Positions 1-7,246 of a DNA stretch of 30,343 nt are shown one piece after another (the first letter of the stretch is position 1; the number at the start of each line of letters is the position of its first letter). Position numbers and translations under genes: made by a program. Origin of the DNA: Lachnospiraceae bacterium UBA7182 (GTDB lineage: Bacteria > Bacillota > Clostridia > Lachnospirales > Lachnospiraceae); assembly GCA_002491115.1 (NCBI GenBank), contig DKVI01000043.1, positions 1-30,343 of the forward strand. Direction: 5' to 3'. The notes beneath the pieces are model-generated. The model made no database searches and was not told the origin of the DNA. It was given only the letters and a program-made list of their open reading frames with translations.

Positions 1-3000
1 TTTTCTTCGTGAAACAACCCTATTGAAACCACTACGTTTAGCGTGACAGGGTTCATGCGGACCATCTTATTTTCCCCCTGCCTGCACCAGCCGTATATTT
101 TATATTTATAAGTTCCTTTTTTAACGCTGCTGTCATTTAAACAAAGGAGCAGCTTTCTCTCTTTGCCGCTTCTTTGCGGGCAGATCGAAATCTTTCCCTG
201 CGACAGCAACTGTTTTGCGGCTGCATTGCTTCCTACAATATCCGCTTCTTTCAGACGGACAATCGGTATTGTATCATTCTTATTTGCAGATATTTTCAGG
301 GAAACAGACTCCTTTTGGGCCTCATTGGCATGAAAGGAAACTTTCGTCTGTTCCAGTGCGACAGAAGGTGTTTTTTTCGTCACTGTTACTTTAAAGGAAC
401 AAGGGACTGCCTCACGCCAGTTGTCATGGGATACTGTCAGTTTCGCCGTATAACCTTTATTGCCTGACAAACGAATGTATAAATCCGGATTGCCCGGTTC
501 TGTCAAAAGCTGTGCCTTTGACAGGTTATCATTCAGCCTGACTGTGGCGTTTCCCTCCCCACCCGGTATGATTATGCTTTTATTTTTCTTTTCCATGATC
601 GAAAATACCGTTTGGTCATTTTCTATTTTTGCATAAACCAGTCCCTGCGCAGGCGTTGTCGTCAGCACTGCTTTCTGATAATTCCACTTGACGGCCATCT
701 TTTTCGTAATATAAAAATCTGCCCCGTATGCGGGGAAATAGAAGCGCACCTCTATCATTTTATTTATCTTTTTATAATTCTTTGCCGTTACATTTTGGGG
801 CTTTATGACGCCCGTCCACCCTTCTTTGTCTTTTTCCCATTCGACTTCAAAGTGCGGCTCATTTTCTGCAATATGTATTTGCTCAGGCGCTTTTTGGGTT
901 GACAGCTGTTCTTGTCTGGCCGTGATTTTCAACTGTGCATCCGCGTCTTTATAAAAGAGGTTGATCCGGGCGGACTGCTCCATCTTTACAGTCGGCAGTT
1001 TATTTTTTATTTTGATATTGACCGGGTACACATACTGCTTCTTAGCTTCTGTATCCACTTTTAAATAAAGTTTATATGCACTTTTTGCCATCTGTCCTGC
1101 TGCCTGATCTAAAAATCCAACCGTATAAACATCCATCCCGTCCTCTGCTTTCACTTTTTTTATACCAAACATGGAAGATGTTTTCTGCAGTTCTTTATCT
1201 TCATACAATGCCGCGGTTTTGATCGGATTTATCCCGGAATCCTGTAAATCTATCGGCACGGCCGCTTCGGGTTTCAGCCTGTTTAAAATCCATGTTGTAC
1301 TTTGCAACACCAAAGAAGCGCTCTGTACACGAACACGCACACTTTCTGTCCTTTTTTCATTTTCTTTTGTAGTAGCAGTAAGCGTTGCGGTGCCTGGTTT
1401 CCTGACCACTATCTTTGCCAGCCCAGGTTCGCCTTTGACTGCCTGTACTTTCAGGATGTTCGTTCGGTCTGTCTGGAAAGTAAAAGCCGTGTCCGTCTCT
1501 TCTCCATACTGATCAAAAGCGCGGGCCCGGACATAGAACTGCTCCACACCTTCTTCAACCTGCAAAGAACCGTCCTCCGTCTTCTGCACCCCTGCTGCCA
1601 TCCCGGATTCCGGCTCAATCCGCAGTGCATTCACATACGCTTCTTTTACTTCCAGAACCGTTACATCCAGGACAGCCCTGACACTGGCGTTTTCATTTTC
1701 CGCAATCAGCTGGGCCTGCCCCGCGCCGACTGCCGTGACCTCACCGCTTTCTCCTGCCACAAGCACATTGCTGTCAGAAGACCTAAGTGCCGTTGTTTCC
1801 GTCGTATTTACCGGAACTGTCCGGTAGGCAGGTTTTATATGCTCTCCTTCGTGCAGTTCCATATGCTCTTCAAAGAAGTGAATCGCCTGTAACGGAACCG
1901 CTCTCTTTCCAACCGTAATCTTGCAGGCGGCTTCCAGGTCCGCCGCCGCTGCCCTGAGCTCCAGGCTCCCTTCTTCCAGGGCAAGCACTGCCCCGCCCTC
2001 TAAGAAGCGCACAAACTGCTGCGCCGGCATCTCTTCTTTGACCAGATGTTTGTAGTCTGCGGGTTCTATGACCAGATTCACGATATCCATGTCACCCTTT
2101 TCCATGAAAATTTCCGACTGTTCATAGTCGAATTTTTTAATCGGGCATTTTTCTTCTACTGCCTGGAACGGAATATTTTTTTCCTCTGCAAAAGTCTGTG
2201 CAAAGGAACCGGCTTTTCCGTAGATTGTCAACTGCCCGCAGCCATCAAAGGCATTATCCGCAATCCGGGATACGGTAGAAGGAACCGTTATACTTTTTAG
2301 ATTGCTGCAGCCGCCGAATGCGCACGCCCCGATGGATTCATAGCCATATTCTATTTCTGCTTTTGTAAGATTCTGGAACACAGTACCGGAAAAGACCTGG
2401 GTTCCCATGATTCTTCCTGTTTCTCCCTGGTAGACGCCGATCCCGACTGCGCGCAGATTTTCGTTCATCATATTCGCTTTATGCCCGGGAGAGTTCCACC
2501 ACTGATCATAAAGTTTCTCTGCGCTCTGGTAATTGTAGGCAATATTCTCCGCCCATATAAACCACGGATAGCCACAGGCTGACAGCCATGCGCTGGTATA
2601 GGTCCCATCCGGCGCCCGGTGGTCAAAATAATTGTTGTTAAGCATATCCAGACTCTTACGGCGTGCCGTCTCACGCAGGGTTGCGCTCATGATCAGCGGT
2701 ACCTTGCCTTGTTTTATACGCGCCGCATTCATCAGTTCCAAAATTTTTAATTCCCCGCTGCCAAGCGTCTTCTTTCCTGAAGAAGAACGCGAGGGCAGCC
2801 TGGAAAGGTCTGACAAATCAACCTGATCCATACCTGAAAATACATTGTCTCCAATGCCTGTCATATAATAATTACCAAGCTTGTGCGGAATTACGATCTC
2901 CCCCTGCTCCGACAGATAATCTGACAATATGCCGGTATGTTCTTTTGAGTCCTCCACCGTATAGCCAAAATAAAGTCCTTGCGCGGCTTTGGCTGCCTGG

Positions 3001-3377
3001 TTTTCCGCCAGGAGGCTGCCTGCCATCGACCGCGCATACTGCACATCGTTTTCATCTGTTTCCAGCTCCCTGTAGACCGCTTCACCGACAGCCTCTCCTT
3101 TGTCCTCTTCTTCCTCTGGCAGGCTGGCCGCGGATTCTTCGTCCGTATCCGCCTCCATCGGCTCTTCCTCCCTGCCGCCTGCATTCATTTCTGTGTCAAC
3201 CTCTTCAGCGGCTTCTTCCTCGTCATCGGCTGTCTGTACCAGTTCTTCTTCTATTGCTTCTTCTGTCACTTCTTCAGCACGTCCATAATCAGGCGTCTCC
3301 ACCGCCCGGCTTACAAATCCCGGATTTTGCATCATTATGCAGATCGAAAGAAGGACTGCCCAAATCTTTTGTTTCAA
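1..3377 (-). CDS. Secreted CAP-domain protein with leucine-rich and Ig-like repeats (C-terminus outside window)
   Basis: The frame is open from a TTG at 3377 down to base 1, so about 1125 residues are visible and the end is missing. The TTG follows AAGAGGTG by 5 bases; the upstream ATG at 3399 stops after six codons. Residues 1-26 are a signal peptide (MKQKIWAVLLSICIMMQ, then SRA before the mature part). Residues 27-105 are strongly acidic. A CAP/SCP domain spans about 209-325, with the expected H253 (FDHRAPDG), E277 (AENIAY) and H299 (SPGHKANMM). About 327-400 holds two BspA-type LRR_5 units (IGACAFGGCSNL, IADNAFDGC). About 490-575 resembles a Big_2 Ig-like domain, and 580-685 looks like a second Ig-like module. 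The rest is beta-rich and lysine-rich, without a domain I can name. The role is inferred to be cell-surface or matrix binding. The neighbour is a divergent wall amidase. Confidence 0.85.
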   Translation of the reverse strand, partial: MKQKIWAVLLSICIMMQNPGFVSRAVETPDYGRAEEVTEEAIEEELVQTADDEEEAAEEVDTEMNAGGREEEPMEADTDEESAASLPEEEEDKGEAVGEAVYRELETDENDVQYARSMAGSLLAENQAAKAAQGLYFGYTVEDSKEHTGILSDYLSEQGEIVIPHKLGNYYMTGIGDNVFSGMDQVDLSDLSRLPSRSSSGKKTLGSGELKILELMNAARIKQGKVPLIMSATLRETARRKSLDMLNNNYFDHRAPDGTYTSAWLSACGYPWFIWAENIAYNYQSAEKLYDQWWNSPGHKANMMNENLRAVGIGVYQGETGRIMGTQVFSGTVFQNLTKAEIEYGYESIGACAFGGCSNLKSITVPSTVSRIADNAFDGCGQLTIYGKAGSFAQTFAEEKNIPFQAVEEKCPIKKFDYEQSEIFMEKGDMDIVNLVIEPADYKHLVKEEMPAQQFVRFLEGGAVLALEEGSLELRAAAADLEAACKITVGKRAVPLQAIHFFEEHMELHEGEHIKPAYRTVPVNTTETTALRSSDSNVLVAGESGEVTAVGAGQAQLIAENENASVRAVLDVTVLEVKEAYVNALRIEPESGMAAGVQKTEDGSLQVEEGVEQFYVRARAFDQYGEETDTAFTFQTDRTNILKVQAVKGEPGLAKIVVRKPGTATLTATTKENEKRTESVRVRVQSASLVLQSTTWILNRLKPEAAVPIDLQDSGINPIKTAALYEDKELQKTSSMFGIKKVKAEDGMDVYTVGFLDQAAGQMAKSAYKLYLKVDTEAKKQYVYPVNIKIKNKLPTVKMEQSARINLFYKDADAQLKITARQEQLSTQKAPEQIHIAENEPHFEVEWEKDKEGWTGVIKPQNVTAKNYKKINKMIEVRFYFPAYGADFYITKKMAVKWNYQKAVLTTTPAQGLVYAKIENDQTVFSIMEKKNKSIIIPGGEGNATVRLNDNLSKAQLLTEPGNPDLYIRLSGNKGYTAKLTVSHDNWREAVPCSFKVTVTKKTPSVALEQTKVSFHANEAQKESVSLKISANKNDTIPIVRLKEADIVGSNAAAKQLLSQGKISICPQRSGKERKLLLCLNDSSVKKGTYKYKIYGWCRQGENKMVRMNPVTLNVVVSIGLFHEE

Positions 3378-3452
3378 ATTTACACCTCTTTTCTTTCCAT
3401 GCTTTTCTCTCTTTAAACGGATAAGCACATTCTTTCATCCCTTTCATATAGT

Positions 3453-3481
3453 ATTATAAAAAGCTCCAGAGGAAATTGTAA
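3453..3481 (-). promoter_or_regulatory. Possible promoter for the CAP-domain gene
   Basis: Read on the minus strand there is TATAAT (3458-3453) preceded by a 17-base spacer and TTACAA (3481-3476), a weak -35. It overlaps the ribosome binding site and first base of the divergent amidase, so the two genes would share about 100 bases of control region. The -10 match is perfect, the -35 poor. Confidence 0.35.
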
Positions 3482-4227
3482 TGGCAGATAAAATTATGAT
3501 CGACGCCGGGCATAACGGACTGACGGATCCCGGCGCAGTCTATAACGGACGCAGGGAGAGCGATGATGTGCTGCGTCTGGCTCAGGCTGTGGGAGCAATT
3601 TTATCCCGCAACGGATATGACGTTGTATACACAAGAACCGGCGATATCAATCAGTCTGTACTGCAAAAAACACAACTGGCAAATGAAGCGGATGCCGACC
3701 TGCTTGTTTCGATCCACCGGAACATGGCTACTTATCCGGGTCAGTACGACGGCGTGCAGACCCTCCTGTACGACCTGTCAGGTGACAAGCTTATTATGGC
3801 ACAGAATATCAACCAGAATCTGGCGGCCCTGGGATTCAGGAATATCAATGTGGAGGCCCGCCCCGACCTGACGATCTTAAAACGCACCGGTATGCCCGCC
3901 GTGTTGGTCGAGGCAGGCTTTATGGACAGCGGCAAAGACAATCAGCTCTTCGATACCCGGTTCGACGAGATCGCCCAGGCGATCGCTGACGGCATCATGG
4001 ATACGCTGACGGCGGCGGCAGAGGCGGATACGGATATAAATGATTCCCGTCCCTCCCGTCCGGATGAGATGCAAAGCCAGGAAGCAATGATGCAGCCGGG
4101 AAGCGTCAACCGGTTACGGCCCCGATATCGGGTACAGGTCGGCGCGTTCCATAACCTGACCAACGCCATCGAACTGGAACAGGAATTAAAAAGACTGGGG
4201 TACAATACCTGGATTGTCACCGAATAG
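3481..4227 (+). CDS. N-acetylmuramoyl-L-alanine amidase (Amidase_3) with half SPOR domain, CwlC-like
   Basis: A zinc amidase that cuts the bond between MurNAc and L-alanine in peptidoglycan. The Amidase_3 domain covers residues 2-180. Expected zinc ligands are visible as H11 (DAGHNG), E26 and H79 (SIHRN), and the catalytic Glu is E144 (VEAGF). A low-complexity Asp/Ser/Glu linker (about 184-208) leads to one SPOR-like repeat at 212-248 (YRVQVGAF). There is no signal peptide, and the ATG follows AGAGGAA by 6 bases. The layout, cytoplasmic amidase plus SPOR, matches Bacillus CwlC, which helps lyse the mother cell late in sporulation; CwlC has two such repeats, this protein one. A spore-related role is inferred from that likeness. 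It is a single-gene unit, convergent with rarA. Confidence 0.9.
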   Translation: MADKIMIDAGHNGLTDPGAVYNGRRESDDVLRLAQAVGAILSRNGYDVVYTRTGDINQSVLQKTQLANEADADLLVSIHRNMATYPGQYDGVQTLLYDLSGDKLIMAQNINQNLAALGFRNINVEARPDLTILKRTGMPAVLVEAGFMDSGKDNQLFDTRFDEIAQAIADGIMDTLTAAAEADTDINDSRPSRPDEMQSQEAMMQPGSVNRLRPRYRVQVGAFHNLTNAIELEQELKRLGYNTWIVTE

Positions 4228-4242
4228 CCCCGAAAGCAGTCA

Positions 4243-4267
4243 GGGGCTGTCACGCGATGGCAGCCCC
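4243..4267 (+). terminator. Hairpin between convergent amidase and rarA genes
   Basis: A 10-bp stem (GGGGCTGTCA / TGGCAGCCCC, one G-T pair) with a 5-base loop, followed on plus by TTCTCTCT. It lies between the amidase stop and the rarA stop. The U-tract is imperfect on plus and absent on minus, so termination is most likely for the amidase transcript. Confidence 0.65.
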
Positions 4268-4273
4268 TTCTCT

Positions 4274-5596
4274 CTAATCCTTCCGGCTGCGCAGACGGTC
4301 AAGCCGCCCGGCGATCTGTGATTCATATCCTATGTCAGTCGGGTGGTAAAATCTCATCTGCACAATCTCATCCGGAAGATACTGCTGTTTTACATAATGT
4401 TCCGGATAGTCGTGGGCGTACAGATAGCCCTCCCCGTGACCTAATTGGGCCGCTCCGCCGTAATGCCGGTCCTGCAGGTGCGACGGCACCGTGGTGGTGG
4501 TCGTTTTGACAACTTCCATAGCTTCAAAGACCGCGTTGCAGGCCGCGTTGCTCTTAGGGGCAGAAGCCACATATAACACCGCCTGAGACAAAATAATCTG
4601 GGCTTCCGGCATGCCGACGCGTTCCACCGCCTGGGCAGCGGCCACCGCCACCTGCAAAGCCTGGGGATCTGCATTTCCCACATCCTCGGAAGCGCAGATC
4701 ATGATCCTGCGGGCAATGAATTTAATATCTTCCCCTGCATAGAGCATCTTTGCCAGATAAAAGACCGCCGCATCCGGATCTGAACCGCGCATACTTTTGA
4801 TAAATGCGGAAATCGTGTCATAATGGTTGTCCCCGTTTTTGTCATAACGGACCACTTTCTTCTGAATACATTCAGAGGCCGTCTGAAGCGTAATATGTAT
4901 CTTTCCGTCGCCGCTTCTTTCGGTCGTCAATATCCCAAGCTCCAGCGCGTTTAAAGCATTTCTTGCATCTCCTCCCGAAATATCCGCCAGAAAATCAAGC
5001 GCCTCCTCATCGGCCGCAGCATCATAGGCACCCATCCCTTTCTCCACATCCGTTAAAGCCCTGATCAGAAGGTGCTTTATATCCGATGCTTCCAGTGCCT
5101 TCAATTCAAAGATAATCGAACGGGAAAGCAGGGCGCCATTGACTTCAAAATACGGATTCTCCGTTGTTGCGCCGATCAAAATCAGTGTACCGTCCTCCAC
5201 ATAGGGAAGCAGGTAATCCTGCTGCCCCTTATTAAAACGGTGAATCTCATCCACGAACAGTATCGTCCTTTTTCCATACATGCCAAGGCTGTCTTTCGCT
5301 TCGCGGACAACCGCCTCCATATCTTTTTTGCCCGCCGTAGTCGCGTTAATCTGTGTAAATCCTGCGCTGGTTGTATTGGCGATTACTTTGGCGATCGTCG
5401 TCTTGCCGGTTCCGGGAGGACCATACAAAATGACAGACCCCAGCTTGTCCGCTTTTATAGCACGGTAAAGCAGCTTATCCTTTCCCAGGATATGCTGCTG
5501 TCCTACAATTTCTTCCAGTCTCGCCGGACGCATCCGGGAAGCCAGGGGCGCTTCCGACTGCATCGTGTTTTCTCTCATATAGTCAAACAGATCCAT
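4274..5596 (-). CDS. rarA: Replication-associated recombination protein A (RarA/MgsA AAA+ ATPase)
   Basis: RarA is a clamp-loader-like AAA+ ATPase that acts at stalled replication forks. Visible are the N-terminal DLFDYMREN followed by PLASRMRPARLEEIVGQ, Walker A GPPGTGKTT (from residue 59), Walker B FVDEIHRF, sensor 1 GATTENP, and the C-terminal MgsA region with GEDIKFIARRIMICASEDVG. The start is set at ATG 5596 because GGAG lies 5 bases upstream; ten upstream codons in the same frame have no such site. The result is 440 residues, normal for the family. It starts 10 bases after the deacetylase stop, so the two are probably co-transcribed. Confidence 0.95.
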   Translation of the reverse strand: MDLFDYMRENTMQSEAPLASRMRPARLEEIVGQQHILGKDKLLYRAIKADKLGSVILYGPPGTGKTTIAKVIANTTSAGFTQINATTAGKKDMEAVVREAKDSLGMYGKRTILFVDEIHRFNKGQQDYLLPYVEDGTLILIGATTENPYFEVNGALLSRSIIFELKALEASDIKHLLIRALTDVEKGMGAYDAAADEEALDFLADISGGDARNALNALELGILTTERSGDGKIHITLQTASECIQKKVVRYDKNGDNHYDTISAFIKSMRGSDPDAAVFYLAKMLYAGEDIKFIARRIMICASEDVGNADPQALQVAVAAAQAVERVGMPEAQIILSQAVLYVASAPKSNAACNAVFEAMEVVKTTTTTVPSHLQDRHYGGAAQLGHGEGYLYAHDYPEHYVKQQYLPDEIVQMRFYHPTDIGYESQIAGRLDRLRSRKD

Positions 5597-5606
5597 TTTT
5601 ACTCCT

Positions 5607-6305
5607 TTAGTCAAACAACACTTCATCCACTGTCACAAACTCAAACCCTTCCGCCATCAGAAGCGGAATGATCCTCTCTACCGCCTGCACGGTACTTTTA
5701 TAGCTGTCGTGCATCAGGATGATATCATTATCTTTCGCTTTTTTTACTACCTGCTCCACGATCCAGCTCACATTGCCGGTCGTCCAGTCCAGTGTGTCGA
5801 TGGTCCACATGACGGGGATCAGGTTCAGATCCGCTTCCAGCCCTTTGTTCCATGTGCCAAAAGGCGGCCTTACATACTCGGTTCCTTTTCCTGTCAGTTC
5901 TTCGATCAGGTCGCTGGTTTTATTGATCTCCTCATAAGCCTGCTCGGTGGTCAGGGTCGTGATCTGCACATGATGATAGGTATGATTCCCGATCAGGTGC
6001 CCTTTATCAGCAATTTCTTTCACCAGCTCTCCCTGGTTCTCCACATTCTGGCCCAGCAGAAAAAAAGTGGCGGGAACTTCCATCTCTTCCAGAAGATTTA
6101 GCATCTCTTCCGTGTAGACCGGATGGGGACCGTCGTCAAAGGTCAATGCTATCTTTTTTGTATCCTGAACAGCATCAGCTGCTTCCTGCTCTTCTGTCTT
6201 CGACACAACCAGGACTTCTGTATCTTCCCTTTTTGCACTTTTAACTCCCCACATTCCCAGGCACAGGCACAGACCTGCTGCCCATAGCAGATAAGATCGG
6301 CGCAT
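5607..6305 (-). CDS. Membrane-anchored polysaccharide deacetylase (CE4/NodB)
   Basis: Predicted to remove N-acetyl groups from peptidoglycan or another amino-sugar polymer outside the membrane. Residues 5-21 form a hydrophobic signal anchor without a lipobox. All CE4 motifs are present: TFDDGPH (D57 catalytic base, D58 metal ligand), H108 and H112 in HTYHH (metal ligands), RPPFG (R146), DTLDW (D173/W174) and LMHDS (H199). The start is ATG 6305, with GGAG 6 bases upstream; an in-frame ATG at 6326 has no ribosome binding site. At 232 residues it is essentially one NodB domain plus anchor. Spore PdaA/PdaB-like and vegetative deacetylases have this architecture; I cannot tell which this is. Linked to rarA. 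Confidence 0.9.
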   Translation of the reverse strand: MRRSYLLWAAGLCLCLGMWGVKSAKREDTEVLVVSKTEEQEAADAVQDTKKIALTFDDGPHPVYTEEMLNLLEEMEVPATFFLLGQNVENQGELVKEIADKGHLIGNHTYHHVQITTLTTEQAYEEINKTSDLIEELTGKGTEYVRPPFGTWNKGLEADLNLIPVMWTIDTLDWTTGNVSWIVEQVVKKAKDNDIILMHDSYKSTVQAVERIIPLLMAEGFEFVTVDEVLFD

Positions 6306-6421
6306 AGGCGGCTCCGTCGCTGTCATTATTACATTTTATGCGCATTTGTGCCTCTTTAGTCCCCGGAAAATATCACGATTTATTTATTCTTTTTATAATT
6401 CTTTTAGATGAGTGACACATT

Positions 6422-6448
6422 TTGGACATAATTCTTTGCTATTATAAT
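6422..6448 (+). promoter_or_regulatory. Candidate plus-strand promoter with no gene downstream
   Basis: A perfect TATAAT (6443-6448) is preceded by TTGGAC at 6422-6427 with a 15-base spacer. The spacing is short and the -35 is weak. No plus-strand gene follows. The nearest downstream signal is a plus-strand terminator at 6531-6559, about 105 bases on. Confidence 0.4.
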
Positions 6449-6454
6449 GACTGT

Positions 6455-6559
6455 AAGGAAAACATATCCGTATTTCATTCATAACACTTTAGGGAGACCC
6501 CCAAAGGGCCTCCCACTCCCTCGAAAGTTTAAGCTTCTGCGTTGTCAGAAGCTTTTTTT
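6455..6559 (+). ncRNA. Candidate small RNA between the promoter-like site and terminator
   Basis: The interval begins just after a TATAAT box and ends in a hairpin with seven T residues. It would give an RNA of about 105 bases. Inside is a second hairpin (6492-6514, GGGAGACCC / GGGCCTCCC with one mismatch on plus). No credible coding frame with a ribosome binding site is seen. I do not recognise a known RNA family. The inner hairpin pairs slightly better on the minus strand, so it may instead belong to the end of the minus-strand gene at 6558. Confidence 0.3.
6531..6559 (+). terminator. Intrinsic terminator, plus strand
   Basis: A perfect 9-bp stem AAGCTTCTG / CAGAAGCTT with a 6-base loop (CGTTGT) runs into seven T residues on plus. 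On minus the hairpin is followed by AAACTTTCG, with no U-tract, although the only annotated gene ending here (stop at 6558-6560) is on minus. The polarity is therefore opposite to the known gene. Confidence 0.6.
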
Positions 6560-6866
6560 ACTGCACATCAAACTTCTTTCTGTTCTCTGCCGTATAGCCG
6601 ATGGCCAGTTCTGCGTTCGACTGCTGAAGCCTGGCAAGAAGCTCTCTGGCCTCCTGCATACTCTCAAACTGGAAGATTTCTTTTTTCCCGTTTTTATCCA
6701 CCACAATCACTCTGCCGATTTCCGCGTTATAGCTTCCGCAGCACATTTTGGCGGATACATCTTCCTGCTGAAGATACGCCCAGACCAGGCCGGATACTTC
6801 CAGTTCACAGCGTTTCATAAATTTTCTGTAAATAATCTTTCCGTCTTCCACCGTCACTTTGCCCAT
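6558..6866 (-). CDS. Conserved-looking small protein of unknown function, 102 residues
   Basis: I do not recognise this protein. It has no signal peptide or membrane segment. The predicted fold alternates strands and helices, with CELEVSGLVWAYLQQ, a cysteine pair in KMCCGSYN, a basic turn VDKNGKKEIFQF and a helical stretch ESMQEARELLARLQQ. AGGAG lies 6 bases before the ATG, so it is well translated. It comes after a structured repeat (6885-7004) at the end of the AAA/vWA gene run. That placement suggests, without proof, a shared transcript. The stop codon overlaps the T-run of a plus-strand terminator. Confidence 0.75.
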   Translation of the reverse strand: MGKVTVEDGKIIYRKFMKRCELEVSGLVWAYLQQEDVSAKMCCGSYNAEIGRVIVVDKNGKKEIFQFESMQEARELLARLQQSNAELAIGYTAENRKKFDVQ

Positions 6867-6884
6867 ATCAGTCTCCTATTTAAT

Positions 6885-7004
6885 GTTCCGCATCTTCCTT
6901 TCCAGCACCCGGTACTAGACAGCTTTCTGTACGCTTCGCGTCCATCAACCTGTCTGGGCGCTGTCCAGTCCGATGCTGACATAGTTCCGCATCTCCCTTC
7001 CCAG
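6885..7004 (-). repeat. Structured intergenic repeat, copy A
   Basis: Two direct repeats, GTTCCGCATCTTCCTTTCCAG (6885-6905) and GTTCCGCATCTCCCTTCCCAG (6984-7004), match at 19 of 21 bases and flank a nested palindrome. The outer arms are CAGCACCC (6903-6910) and GGGCGCTG (6956-6963), the middle arms AGACAG (6917-6922) and CTGTCT (6950-6955), and the inner arms ACGC/GCGT around TTC. The arms touch on the right side but are separated by 6 bases on the left. On minus the unit ends in GCGGAACATTAAATAGGAG, running into the ribosome binding site of the 102-residue gene. The same layout occurs in copy B at 15197-15318. Confidence 0.7.
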
Positions 7005-7005
7005 A

Positions 7006-7236
7006 TTATATTTCTGTGAAGGTATATCTTTGAAGCATACCCGACGTATTTACATGATAGATCACGCTTCCGTCTGCCAGGTCTTCCCGTTCCAGCGATA
7101 CATACTGGTCCTTGTGCCTGGAACGGATATACTGTTCCAGGTCATCGATTTCAACTTCTTCGAAAAAGACATCACGCATCTGATTGTTTGCGCACTCATT
7201 TAAGATTTCATGCACTACTTCATATTCTTTCCTCAT
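7006..7236 (-). CDS. Small acidic protein of unknown function, 76 residues
   Basis: I do not recognise this protein. It is acidic and soluble, starting with a helical segment (MRKEYEVVHEILNECANN), then DVFFEEVEIDDLEQYIRSRH and a C-terminal part that looks beta-rich (SVIYHVNTSGMLQRYTF). The start is set at ATG 7236 because AGGAGG lies 6 bases upstream. An ATG at 7260 in the same frame falls inside the end of the vWA gene and has no binding site. It begins 10 bases after the vWA stop (7247), so it is almost certainly translated from the AAA/vWA transcript. It may be a partner or target adaptor of that pair; this is inference only. Confidence 0.75.
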   Translation of the reverse strand: MRKEYEVVHEILNECANNQMRDVFFEEVEIDDLEQYIRSRHKDQYVSLEREDLADGSVIYHVNTSGMLQRYTFTEI

Positions 7237-7246
7237 TTCCTGCCTC

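Noticed and set aside
6885..7004. Direct repeats as a target-site duplication of a recent transposon
   Set aside because: The same GTTCCGC repeat occurs at unrelated loci (copies B and C), so it belongs to the element and is not a duplicated target. No transposase frame is inside.
6447..7019. Plus-strand open frame starting just after the TATAAT at 6443
   Set aside because: The ATG lies within or at the transcription start, there is no ribosome binding site, and the terminator at 6531-6559 would cut the message after about 35 codons. The frame also runs antisense to the 102-residue gene.
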